A DNA stretch of 64,000 nucleotides. Origin: Echinococcus granulosus (Eukaryota > Platyhelminthes > Cestoda > Cyclophyllidea > Taeniidae). Positions 22,501 through 32,813 of the stretch are shown here, one piece after another; positions within the stretch are counted from its first letter, which is position 1, and each line of letters begins with the position of its first letter. The stretch spans positions 1,052,938 through 1,116,937 of the forward strand of contig NW_020170391.1 in NCBI RefSeq assembly GCF_000524195.1, given 5' to 3'. A program made the translations under genes and the position numbers. Under the pieces are notes generated by a model. It worked only from the letters and a program-made list of their open reading frames with translations. It had not been told where the DNA came from and did not search any database.

Positions 22501-23845
22501 CTAACCTCCGTTGGTGTGGTAGTCATTCCAGCTCCCAGGCCACGCCAAAAGATATTGCGTTGCGATTTGCGGCTTTGCTTCCAAGATTGCAACACTCACA
22601 GTGGGTAAGAGGTGTAGGTGTAGACATTCAAAATTGGCTCCTAGCCATTCGCCATCGGGTGGCAGTGTGTTCTACCAGAGCGCGTATTGCCCTCAGATCT
22701 TGAACGCAACACACCAATTCTTACTGCATGAAACATGCTTGCACTGCCTGACTACTGGTGTTTAATTTGAACCTTCATGATGGCATTCACCTGGTAAAAG
22801 TAAATGTAATCAGAAGGAATTCTTTTTCTACGGAATTTAATTGTTATTTTATAGCATGTTTCTCCCCAGGTTCTGAGTACTAATGTTAGAATTTACTACC
22901 TGAGTGTACTTTATAGGTTCAATGCCTCATGTTAAGGCAGCGTTTACCGTTATGGGTTGTGGCAAATGAGCATGCCCATCCAAACCACACCCACAATTGG
23001 TTAAGAGTACTATACTACACCGCAAATCACATGAGCACCTTCCCTGTGCTTTTAAGGCCACTCCTCTGTCAACATTCCAGAAATGGAGCATTAAACTGTG
23101 ATCCGCGTCAACACAAAACATCTCTCTCACTAAAAAAAAAGTTCACAAAAGCCACCTCACCTTGCTGATGGTAGTGACAACCATGGCGACAGCAAACGAT
23201 CACACCTGAAGCTGGGTCTGGCGAGTTCTACATAGAGCCATTGTGTACACACCCATGCACGACGACTGAACCAACGTAATGACTGCGAACTATTTTTAGC
23301 AAGTAATGTGAGTGTGGCGATGCCATCCAACAGCGCCACTACACCCATATTCACAAGTGTTTATAACGACTCCACATAGAAATGCGCTTAAGCCTGCAAT
23401 CAATGCGATTATGGGGCCAAATCATTCACACAATTTACGCGATGACAAAATAGCTTAACTAGTCATCCGTGTTTGGCTTATCCAGAGTAAACTGCTGATG
23501 AAAACATTGAAGACGATGGCAAAATAAAAAGATTAATGGTTCTGCACCTCATGGCCGCACACATAACCTACGACGGCGATTGCAAAGGCTCGGGGGAGAC
23601 ACCCAAAGCAGAGCTTGACAGTGATGATTTGTTCGTTCAGTCGTTTACTAAATTTACACGCCTATGGAACACCCTGCACCTTTGGGCAACGGTGGCCTTA
23701 GCATCACGTCCTACCATACGAACAAGTGGCCAACAATGCCCTGTCCACGCAGCCTTTGCCAGTAAAATCCATAAACGCCTTGTGACAAAAGATCCAGCGC
23801 TGAGTTTTGAAATTCGTAGCACAAGCAATCCACAGCACAATTCCG

Positions 23846-23868
23846 CATACACACACACACACACACCA
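23846..23868. repeat. CA dinucleotide microsatellite
   Basis: About ten uninterrupted CA units in the interval downstream of Pumilio, probably within or beyond its 3' UTR. Confidence 0.8.
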
Positions 23869-24839
23869 AGCCTGTGCATTTGCCACGATTGAAACAAACG
23901 TACACGGATAGGCATCTCACCTTTCAGCTACCACAGTTGAAAATTGTGCACCAGACGTTGCAAACATCAGTGATCCATGCACAAGCACGACTTGCGAACC
24001 AGGGAAGTGTGAGACGCTCCGGATTCGTGCGCGAGTCTATCAGAAGGAGATTGCCATTTTAACACGGTCGCGTATGAAAGCATGCGCGCGGCAGTGAAGA
24101 GATGTGTGCAGTTGCAGTCCACGTGACCCTGCAACTGACCATAAAAGGCGAATCGAAAAGCCGGAACGCGCGCTAGAACCGAGAAGAATTAGCACTCGCC
24201 ACAGCCACATCTAACCCTCTCGCCCGCCGCCACCCAATGGGAAGAGAAAAACAACCATATGAAAGATGCCACCGAATGGACTCAGTCATTTAACGAGCGC
24301 ATTGGTGACACATCCCAAGCACGTGACGGAATAGGTAGGTACAGCTACGCAAGTCACCCCACTGGGCTTCAAAAAATGGCGTCGGAGAGACGACAAAGTG
24401 AAAGTCAAAAAGGCGACCTTGGGGCTGGTTATCAGGAAACGCAGGATACACAATCTCCTACTAGATAACTGTTTTAGAAGTTGCCACTTCACCGCATACT
24501 TTGTAAAAATGGCGAGATGAATCAAAGGTAGACTAAACGTCGATTCCAAAGAACTTCGTCAACGAAAACGGCAAAACAAATCCACTTTGTTACAACGCAA
24601 TCAGCGCGCCAAGAGCTGCCCACCTCCTGCAAGTGGGAATAACGAACGACATTGTCTCGACGCTCTACTCACCAGCCGACCATGCTGTGCGACTTCAGAC
24701 CGCATTGCTTAGTCGACACGAAAACTAGCCTGAGATAAAGCCGCCACGAGTAAAGGGAGAAGAGAAGCCGAATCACTTAACAGACCACTCATGTATTGAG
24801 ATAGGTGGGGGTAAAGAAGCAAAGAGAGGCTTTGCTTCA

Positions 24840-24847
24840 TATCTACA
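24840..24847 (-). promoter_or_regulatory. Single Pumilio response element, UGUAGAUA, downstream of the Pumilio stop
   Basis: On the minus strand the bases read TGTAGATA, matching the UGUANAUA octamer bound by Pumilio proteins. It lies about 555 nt after the Pumilio stop, inside the probable 3' UTR. One match in this length can occur by chance. Confidence 0.35.
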
Positions 24848-25401
24848 TTCAAATGAAAATGTACACTACATCCAGGCCTGTTTGCAACTCACATCCGGTG
24901 AAAGGGCGAGAGTGTGGTATAGGATTCACGTAGACCAGACAGTCATCCCAATTCTTCGTGTTGTTTGCCAGATTTGCGGAGAAAAGATCAGAGCGCACAG
25001 GACCCGAGTATTGGACAGTATTTTACAAACGTTGGCAAGTGAGTAATGGGAGGCAGAATGAACAAAGGGTAACGAAATGTATGTGCATGCGAGAGGAGGA
25101 CAAAAAATCAACACAACTCAGGGCAACAAAAGAAAGTGTTCGGTGAAGATGAGGACGTATGAGTGAGGTCACATAGCATCGATAATGAAGACACGCATAG
25201 GCTATACAGAGTGGTGGGATTTACTTAGCATGCTTGTGGTGAACTTTACAATATGTATATACTAGTGTCTGTGTGGTGATGACGAGGGAGAGGTATTGAG
25301 ACAACGCCGGCTCAAATATACAAAACGCACCTACACACCAGACGCAAGAAACAATATGAACAACTCTATTTAGATTTTTAACAGCGAGTGATGCAAACAT
25401 T

Positions 25402-25869
25402 CTACACCGATTTTAGGTGGTCGTTTGACGTGCCAGCGGGAGAAATGAGGCCGACTTTGCCACTCCCACTTGAGCTGCAGTTACTACCACCTGCTCCATA
25501 CTTTTCTAACTTCGTAATGATGTGCTTCCCGTAGTTATATTTGCGCAGCGTGCCGACAAGGGGACGAATGCGAGTTATGAGACTGTTTCGCTGCTGCTTA
25601 TCGGCTAGCTCAAGCATGCGCTGAACTACATAGTTAGCGAATTGGTCCTTCATCATGTCGACCAGAACGCCTCCAGGTCCATTATCTGTGCCATCTGCAG
25701 ACACCAGCACCTCGTTTATAAGAGCCGAACGCTCAGCTGGGGTGGCGTTAGCGATCGCCTTCTCCATAACGTTTGATGCAAATTTGTGCTCCGAGAGGGT
25801 GGCTACACGTCCGCGCAGACTGTTGATTATGCGAGACTTATCCTCTTGCGAACCGTGCTCCAGAACATG
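25402..25869 (-). CDS. pum: Pumilio exon 10 (PUF repeats 7 and 8, C-terminus)
   Basis: Acceptor TTTGTTTTCCAG. Encodes [10 protein letters not shown] (repeat 7, G-specifying SxxxE), [14 protein letters not shown] (repeat 8), then RKYNYGKHI and a Gly/Ser-rich tail ending at TAG. Confidence 0.95.
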   Translation of the reverse strand, partial: HVLEHGSQEDKSRIINSLRGRVATLSEHKFASNVMEKAIANATPAERSALINEVLVSADGTDNGPGGVLVDMMKDQFANYVVQRMLELADKQQRNSLITRIRPLVGTLRKYNYGKHIITKLEKYGAGGSNCSSSGSGKVGLISPAGTSNDHLKSV

Positions 25870-28800
25870 CTGGAAAACAAACGCTTGACAATGAACACCG
25901 TTGCAAAACTACAAATATAATCGGGATTCAGACTCATAAAAACACCGAAGACTTCACTAAAACCTATACCAGAGGGGGAGTAAAATCGACGTTAGTAAAC
26001 AGAATATCGACCGAAGAATACACCCACCTGTACAACATAATTGCCATACTGGTCATTGACAAGGTTATCAACACTCTGATGTAGCTCATCCAGAATTACC
26101 CGAGTTTGTTCAGTGGAGCAGTGCTCCAGAATGCGTTGGATAACTCGACAACCATAGGGGTGGGACGACAGAGTATAAACCTGGAAGTAAAGTTCATAGA
26201 AAAAGGTGGAAATCCGAAAAACCAAATATACTAGCCGAAGTCAAATACTTCTAAAGGTCACTTTAAATCAGGCCAAGATACTGCAGCTAACAAGCTTTCA
26301 TCAAACGAAAACTGACTCCAAGCGACTAAAAGTCAACTCAAACCAAAGTGTTAGATGTCAAAAAGCCAACAAGATGTGTAGGTCGCATAGTGGAGGCTGT
26401 CCAGAGGTCAAAAACGCGCAATCGTAACGAAAAAACGCCCTACTGACGAAATAGGGATGTACTGATAATCGAAAAAGTATGTGAACGGTAAAATCATATT
26501 TCTGCTAGCGAAAGCAGTCAAGTAATAAATAAGAGGTAATGGAGACCGCTACACGTAGAGCAAAAATTAATGTAAAATACTGAACCAATTGCCACAGCTA
26601 TCTAGATAAAAAAATATGTCGAATTGAGAAATTCATGGTAGACACTAGTAGTGGCAGTAGGTACAACGCCGCGATTGCTACTCAAAGCTGTGCTGAGAAG
26701 TCATTAAAAATAAACCAAATGAAAAACTACCACATACACACTCTGACTATCAAAGCGAACACGGGCACAATTGGAGAGCGGAATAGCTGTGGGATGTGTA
26801 CCTAATTTGCATTGCCAAGTCATCCTCACAAGCACAAACAACATTTCTAATCAAAACGCAAGCATGAGTCGCAGAACCACAACAAAACGGTTTTATCAAC
26901 TGTGGTTAAGACTCGCCTACTCCCCACTATGTTAAATGACTTCTCGGGTTAAATAAACATTTCTGTGCACGTAACAGTGCATTGACAAGTTGGACGAAGA
27001 TTACAAAGTGAAAACAAAATATGAAACCACATCTGACCTAGCATTCACGAACGAGGAACGTGACTTAATTCAACATCAGCAGATGTAGTCAACATCTAGT
27101 AAATGCGATAAGTTGTAGACGTTGGATGACGAGTGCCCGCAGCACTCACAAGACCTCATGTAGTTTGACAGTAAATACGAATGCGTACGTGGCAGTGGCA
27201 CTTGTCAGCGCGAACGGATGTGCATACACCTACGTGCCTTTATGAGGTAGGCCAATAGATTTAGAAAGAAAAATTGGCGCAGTGATTTAAACCAAAAAGG
27301 TAAAAACCATGGTAACGACACGGATGCTGACCGTATATTTACGCATTAAAACCACAAATTCATCATCGGTGATAATCAGGTTAGAAGTCACCACCGCAGA
27401 GCAAAAAAGCTAATCAAAGCAGCAGGAACAAGTATTTTTTTCAAAATACGCGAACTCAAGGGCATTGCGTGCCCATCTGCGAGGCGTTATTGAAGTACAA
27501 TTTACCACGATGAAAAAAAACTGGAAGCGATTCGGCGACACAAACGCATTTCTTTCCGAGAGAAAGAGAGGGAAAGTGAAATGCACAATTACCTGGCCAC
27601 GAAACGTAGTTATGATAAAATCCAGCTCAGCCGAGGGAACACACTCGATGCATTTTTGAATCACATGGTTGCCATTCTGATCCTTCACACAGCGCATCAC
27701 ATGGGGACGAAGTTCGCTAATGATACGAATTTTGGACTCCAGTGGAACCGATTCGAGAGCTTTTTGAATAACCCGACAGCCGTACATTTGCACTGCAAAC
27801 TCCACAACGTGGCCATGCAAGCATTGAGAAAGGAGCTGAATGAAGCACAAATGAGTTTAAGAACCACTTAAACATCCTACCTCCTTTTGGTTATCAGTTC
27901 CGAATTCAAAAAACTTCTGTATGACATAGTTTCCAAAAACATCAACCATCAGTTTGCCCGCTTGAGGAAGAATTTCTGAGAAGACAATATTTTTCTCCTC
28001 AATCGTAGCCGTTTCCAGTTTCTGCTGAATGAATCGTGATCCGTGCTGATCACGAGCGAACTCAACAATGTGGTCACGAAGCTCAGAGAGTTGAATGTGC
28101 TGAAAACGAGCTGTCGAATTTCGGAATTCTTCCAGCAGCTGGCTTCTGCTAACAGGAACCCCAGCATTGTTGGCTACCGGTGAGGGACCACCTAAAAAAA
28201 GAACTTCAGCTATTGAATTGACGTAAAAGCACCCCAAACAGCGCATGAGGGTAGATGGGCAGAAAAGGCAAAGCCACGGGTATCTACAAAGGCAGTAGCG
28301 CACAGAGGAAACAGTGACCGCCAATCTGGATTACTTTGCTTGAATATTTCATATGACCGATTTATCCAATTGAGAAATAGGACCAGACCTTCTCTCAGGT
28401 CGAATACAATTCGATGCTACTAGTGAACCGAAATCAGGTCAGTGCAACGAAATACGCCCGTGTAATACACAGATAAAGGGCTTAGAGTGACCCCAAAACA
28501 CCAAGTGCAACCGTAACCCAAAGTGATTTAGGGACGGACCCTACCCTCAATAGCAGAGTAACCGGAGGCGGCGGGGCTAAAGCTCTTCGCAGTATTAACG
28601 ACACGAGCGAATCCTGGTGGAGGTGGAGGGGGCGGTGCCGAAGGGCCAGCCTGATTACCTGAGGTTACCGACACATTTGCTCCCGGTGGAAATAGTGGCG
28701 ATCCCCCCGGATGTGGGGACGCCGTGGGCTGTAAAATGCCTATCTATGTAAGCAAAAGCCGGATTATTTGCACTGGTATTAAAGGATAGTTACAAGAGGC

Positions 28801-31615
28801 CGCACTAGAAAAAAATATACACCTGTGGTAAACCATAGGGGGTAATTGTACCCTGTTGTGCCGGCAAGGCCGGACCCACTTGCCCGGGGCCACCTGCCCC
28901 TCTCATTCCGGCAACTGTGGCAGCTTGAAAAGCCTGAAGAGCGAAGTGTTGCTGTTGGCTAGGCGAATTAGGCTGCTGCGGTTGTTGCTGTTGCTGCTGA
29001 TTGAAGAATAGTTGATTCTGCATCTGAAGTATCAGATAGGCAACAAGACGAGCATGATCAGATGTCAAATCGGGTGTTGGTTGTGCCTGAGACTGCGCTT
29101 GCGATGCAGCATTAGGCACGCCCTGTGAAGGTGGTGGCAATGGAAGCGCGGGCAGAGGCGGTGGAGTAATGGATGCGGCCAAAGCTGCCGTGGCTGGGTT
29201 CTGAGCAAGTTGCTGCATAAACATGTTGAAGACTAAGGGATTCCAAGTACCTACAATCAGACAGTGTAAAGATGAATTAATTCGACCAAGCGGTGCCCAC
29301 CTAGAACAAACTGGTTGAAAGAAAATTAGAGGAACTGTTATTGTCTTTGTGGTATATAAAATGTTCCCAACGATACATCTGTAATACAGTCTTCTATGTG
29401 CTCAAGTTCAACATCGCCTACCATTACGGGGAGCATTAATATCAAGGCCCACCAAGATACTACATGATATTGGACACTAGAGGACGACAATGATCCGTTC
29501 TACAGAAAGTCACGATGAGGCAACTCATGTTTTTCTGCTCTTCATGCCAAAGTCATATTGATGGCAAAGAATGCTTAAGTCATGTCAAATAAGGAGCGGG
29601 CCTACTTGTAGGCCTGACGTACTAACTCAAGCGCGACATTCTTATCAATCACAGTATCTGCAGATATTACTAAAAGGAGGAAAAAATATCCAACCTAAGC
29701 TGCAAAAAACTCATTAAAAATGCCAATTTTGAGATAGCAAAAAGGTTGCTAGTTCGCGTACAGTCAGAGACCAACAGCGTGATTGATGTGATAGTGACCA
29801 CCGATATCCGACGGAGGCAGCCGCGTGGTAGACCAGCATGCTAACATGAAATTCATTCCAACCTTTAAGCCGAAACATTACTGTCACACTAGTGCATATG
29901 GTGCAGACTGCTTTCAGGAAACACGAAATTGGTGGACACTCACTATTAGCCCTTAAATAACTGGAAACATGACTCACTCGAAGGTGAAGTAACACTAGAA
30001 TTGGAATGCGATGGTGGAGCAGGGGCATTTTGAGGCTGCATGAACATCGACATTGCCATGGCCATCGACATTGGATCAAACTGAGGTGGGGGCATCGGCA
30101 TGGGCATTGACGTCGGCTGAGCGGAACGCTGCGCAGTTAGTGGAACCGCAGGAGCGACCTCTGGTGACGCTTCGTTACTACCAGAGCTAACTACAGGGAT
30201 GTTGGGTGTCGCATTTTCCGGCAGACTTGCGACTGACACCATTCCTGACGACATCTGGGGAGGTAATCCACTGTTGCACCCAAAGGAAGGCTGAAAAAAA
30301 GTAAGTCTAGAATCATAAACCTTTCAAACTTAGTGGATGTGTGGGACGGACACGCAAATTACCTTCCCACTGTTCCCATCGAAATGGAAAAAGGATTGAC
30401 CAGAAGGCATACCACACAAACTGCTTCCATTGCTGGAGCTAATTTTCTTTCCTATTAGGTGACCATAAAGCCCAACACCACTTCCACTAATTTCACCAGG
30501 TAGTGGATTCCCAGCATTTGCGAAGGCATTTTCACTGACACAAAAATCGCCGGGCCCCTCATGCGAACTGGCACTTATATTCATCTGTGGAGCCAGAGAA
30601 AAGCTGCCAGCATTGGGTTTCGGGTGCCAGAGACTAGGAAAACCCGAGGGGGGCAAGGGTTGCTGAACTGCACTTGCAGCAACCTGATTAAATGGCCTGT
30701 GTTCCGTTGGGTTGCTACCATAAAGCCCTCGCCATGAGGAATTCTATAGCCGATAAACGTAACCACAGAACTTACGCCAAGTAATGAATCATCCCATTCC
30801 CATGCGTCCCCATTATTATCAAGTTTAGCTTCAGCGACCGTAACCTCGTCCAATGATTGGTCTTCATTTCCATCTCTTTTCAGTTGATCGTCTGAATCAA
30901 ATAGACGATCATTTATCCACAAACGTCGATTATAGCCCTTTGATTCCCAGATAGACTGGATGTCGATGCCAGGCATGGATTCAGGTGCAGAGGCAGAAGC
31001 CATCTTGCTTTTTCCCACACCATCGACATCCCCAAGTGAGGTTGTAAGCGTCCCAATGGGCACAGGTGTAGCGGAATTCATAGAGCCGATGCCCACACCT
31101 GCGACGTCCCCAGAACTGGTATTAAAATCATCCGCAGACGCCTGACCTCTGCGCTCTGCACCAATAGCCCATATGTGGTTCGCCCGGGAGGTCTCAAAGA
31201 CGGAAAGGCCTTGAAAATGGTTAGCCAAAGAAGCATCAGTTTCAGACTCCGTCTCTCCATGGTCAGCGATACCACGAACTGTTCCACCACCCGTCAAGTC
31301 AGTGCCATCATCGTCGGTTAGGTCAAAACCATCTGGCAGATGCGGAGTACCACAATCAGAATTTTGGGCCCCGACTTGATTTTCCTGTAAAATTAAGTAA
31401 AATGCAAACCTCAAATGCACCAAGAACTTGAATTCAATAAAATAAAATCGACCTACTATTGATGGAGCCCACTGCGTGGGAAAAGGTGCCTCAACTCGTG
31501 CTCGATTGGGCATCAAATTGTTGACATCAGTTTGAAAACCAGGTGGTGCAGTGCTGATAAGCATTTGGTCGACAGGCAAATCTGACGCCGGATCTTTTGT
31601 TTCACTTGAAGTCAT
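25402..31615 (-). CDS. pum: Pumilio-family RNA-binding translational regulator, complete, 10 exons
   Basis: Exons in transcription order: 31615-31457, 31384-30776, 30743-30363, 30290-29978, 29250-28823, 28728-28545, 28191-27881, 27835-27593, 26180-26028, 25869-25402. All junctions are GT-AG and phase-consistent, totalling 3,249 nt (1082 residues plus TAG), within the PUM1/PUM2 size range. The N-terminal two thirds are low-complexity, with Met/Pro, Pro and Gln stretches (six Gln at 572-577). The PUF domain spans ~705-1060 with all eight repeats. Base-contact motifs: SRFIQ 743, NYVIQ 779, CRVIQ 815, NHVIQ 851, CRVIQ 887, NYVVQ 923, SNVME 959, NYVVQ 1006. By the PUF code these read UGUANAUA. The protein is cytoplasmic. 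Family members bind target mRNAs, recruit deadenylation factors, repress translation and maintain germline or stem cells. The start was chosen at [11 protein letters not shown]; an in-frame ATG 14 codons upstream is less likely. A stomatin-type gene is transcribed divergently from ~0.73 kb away. Confidence 0.93.
26028..26180 (-). CDS. pum: Pumilio exon 9 (PUF repeats 5 and 6)
   Basis: Encodes [15 protein letters not shown] (repeat 5) and [10 protein letters not shown] (repeat 6). Donor CAG|GTGGGT. Confidence 0.95.
26181..27592 (-). other. 1.4-kb Pumilio intron
   Basis: Splits the PUF domain between repeats 4 and 5. No additional exon or repeat was recognised. Confidence 0.7.
27593..27835 (-). 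CDS. pum: Pumilio exon 8 (PUF repeats 3 and 4)
   Basis: Encodes [13 protein letters not shown] (repeat 3) and [14 protein letters not shown] (repeat 4). Preceded by a 45-nt intron. Donor CAG|GTAATT. Confidence 0.95.
27881..28191 (-). CDS. pum: Pumilio exon 7 (PUF repeats 1 and 2)
   Basis: Encodes [10 protein letters not shown], the hallmark start of the PUF domain, then HGSRFIQ (repeat 1) and [14 protein letters not shown] (repeat 2). Donor GAG|GTAGGA. Confidence 0.95.
28545..28728 (-). CDS. pum: Pumilio exon 6
   Basis: Pro/Ser-rich with a run of seven prolines after SA. Ends GYSAIEG across the donor GAGG|GTAGGG, phase 1. Confidence 0.8.
28823..29250 (-). CDS. pum: Pumilio exon 5
   Basis: Begins by completing a split Ser codon, then [14 protein letters not shown]. 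Pro-rich and Gln-rich ([10 protein letters not shown]). Donor CAG|GTGTAT, phase 0. Confidence 0.85.
29251..29977 (-). other. 727-bp Pumilio intron
   Basis: No exon recognised. Frames open in this interval have no coding character. Confidence 0.6.
29978..30290 (-). CDS. pum: Pumilio exon 4
   Basis: Acceptor TTTTTTTCAG after a 72-nt intron. Contains a Met/Pro-rich run ([20 protein letters not shown]). Donor TCGA|GTGAGT, phase 1. Confidence 0.85.
30363..30743 (-). CDS. pum: Pumilio exon 3
   Basis: Acceptor CGGCTATAG, then [20 protein letters not shown]. Donor GGGAAG|GTAATT, phase 0. Confidence 0.85.
30776..31384 (-). CDS. pum: Pumilio exon 2
   Basis: Acceptor TTAATTTTACAG. Acidic and Gly/Ser-rich N-terminal sequence containing [10 protein letters not shown] at its end. 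Donor GGC|GTAAGT opens a 32-nt intron. Confidence 0.85.
31457..31615 (-). CDS. pum: Pumilio exon 1
   Basis: Starts [14 protein letters not shown]. Ends at TCAATA|GTAGGT, phase 0. The following intron is 72 nt. Confidence 0.8.
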
Positions 31616-32344
31616 TGACAAACGCACCACTTCCGAGTAATTACAGGATATGTACAAAGGCTTTTAAGCCCTTCAGGAAAAGGCTGGAACGGTAAGTTGG
31701 CAGTAATAAATGGAAAGTACGCATTTATACACTGATTCACAAAGACATACTTACAGCTATATACAGTATATACACCAAGCTCAAAGCCAAACAATCCCAC
31801 TTAAAGATATTGATCGCAATCGAAAGTGGTGAATTTAAACAAAGCAACTGATTTAATTGTGCACAGTACTGTATGGCTGTACTTATTATTTTGTGCGTTC
31901 TTATAAATGTTTTGATTTAAAAACGCACACAAAATTGGCTCATTCTCAGTTTTTGTTTTCTTGGGTTGCAATGCTCAGGAGTGTTTCTGGGATATTTCTA
32001 CACTGTTTGCCTACTATTCTATTCTATTTTGACCTAAAATTTTTTTTGCTACAAATATATGGCCAATACTTACTTTTGGAGTACTAGACCTTCCGATACT
32101 CTCGCCTAAAGTATCCCAATTTAATAACTACTGTTTCCCAGTCTACGAAACCTGTTAGAAGTTTTAAATCCATCCCTAGTTTTCAAAAGAAACTCCGTCT
32201 TTCAGAAGCGAATGGGCGTTTGATGAAAAATATTCAGTTAAGAGGGCATTTGTAGCTAGCAGCCCTCTAAACGCATCCTGACTTCTGATTGGTTAACATG
32301 TCAGGCGGGGGGTGTCAGGTTGCTAATTTTCCCAGGCAGCACTT
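31616..32344. promoter_or_regulatory. Divergent promoter interval between Pumilio and the stomatin-type gene
   Basis: The two start codons face away from each other across about 0.73-0.77 kb. The interval is AT-rich with no coding signal, so it must hold the proximal promoters and 5' UTRs of both genes unless distal 5' exons exist. No known flatworm spliced-leader sequence is visible. On the Pumilio strand CCGTTCCAG (about 75 nt before the start) could be a cis- or trans-splice acceptor. Confidence 0.5.
31758..31774 (-). promoter_or_regulatory. Two tandem Pumilio response elements (UGUAUAUA) upstream of Pumilio
   Basis: On the Pumilio sense strand the 17 bases read TGTATATA, C, TGTATATA: two perfect UGUANAUA octamers one base apart, 143-159 nt before the start codon. 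The element also forms a near-palindrome (TATATAC, A, GTATATA), so a TATA-like promoter role is an alternative. Confidence 0.5.
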
Positions 32345-32813
32345 ATGCTCTGGATTCACCGGGAGAGTCTCGATGCACAAAGGATGGATGAGGACGAAGA
32401 ATGCTTTGTCTTTCCTGCTATCACGAAGCCCTATTCGCAAGTGGTACCCTCATCGTCACCACAAAAGGATCGTGCGGACTCGATTACACCTCAACGGAGA
32501 ACTAGCAATCCCTCCGCAAATACATTTTGTCGTCAAAATAATCGGCAAAGAGATTCTAGTACTCAGTCACCCATATCAAAGAAACATTTATCACAGCACG
32601 GTGGACAAACTAGTAGCAGTGATCAAAGCAGAAGATTTTTGCGAGTCCCACCCCCAGAGGCCGAGGAGAGCATTCCGAAGAGAGGTTTACTAAAAAAGTC
32701 CAGTCTTCGGACTAAAACTGACAATAATTGTGAAGTTCGGCGAAGCCTCATTTCGATACAGGATGTCAGAAAATACTCCGTGGTTGATCCGTCCACTTTA
32801 AAGTTTGTTCAAG
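32345..32813 (+). CDS. STOM: Stomatin-type gene, putative first coding exon (N-terminal cytosolic domain)
   Basis: Open frame, Ser/Gln/Arg-rich, with acidic start [11 protein letters not shown] at 32384 and a basic patch [14 protein letters not shown]. Donor CAAG|GTATGT leaves phase 1, exactly what the exon at 46218 needs. N-terminal domains of MEC-2 and podocin are likewise poorly conserved. Confidence 0.6.

Larger units (their letters stand above)
18180..25401. other. Intergenic between convergent genes; 3' UTRs of both neighbours lie here
   Basis: The DEPDC-like gene ends from the left and Pumilio ends from the right, so both 3' UTRs fall here. No coding exon is supported. Notable content: a GC-rich patch with inverted repeats at 18530-18790, a Z-DNA-like tract at 19516-19546, a C-rich pyrimidine tract at 20118-20136, a CA microsatellite near 23846 and generally higher GC at 23.5-24.7 kb. 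I saw no clear AATAAA on the Pumilio strand within 1.4 kb of its stop. Confidence 0.5.

Noticed and set aside
22104..22703. Two consecutive ~95-codon plus-strand frames
   Set aside because: No recognisable domain, no clear splice sites and a stop between them. Treated as chance.
23491..23520. CTGATGA followed by GAA, a hammerhead-ribozyme-like core
   Set aside because: The required GAAA and flanking stems I and III are absent.
23536..24468. Series of 60-118-codon frames in the GC-richer stretch downstream of Pumilio
   Set aside because: They occur on both strands at once, include translated CA microsatellite, and have no motifs. The higher GC alone explains fewer stops.
32289..32693. 134-codon frame overlapping the putative stomatin first exon
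   Set aside because: A different frame of the same DNA. It ends without a donor in a usable phase, while the 32345-32813 frame ends at a strong donor.
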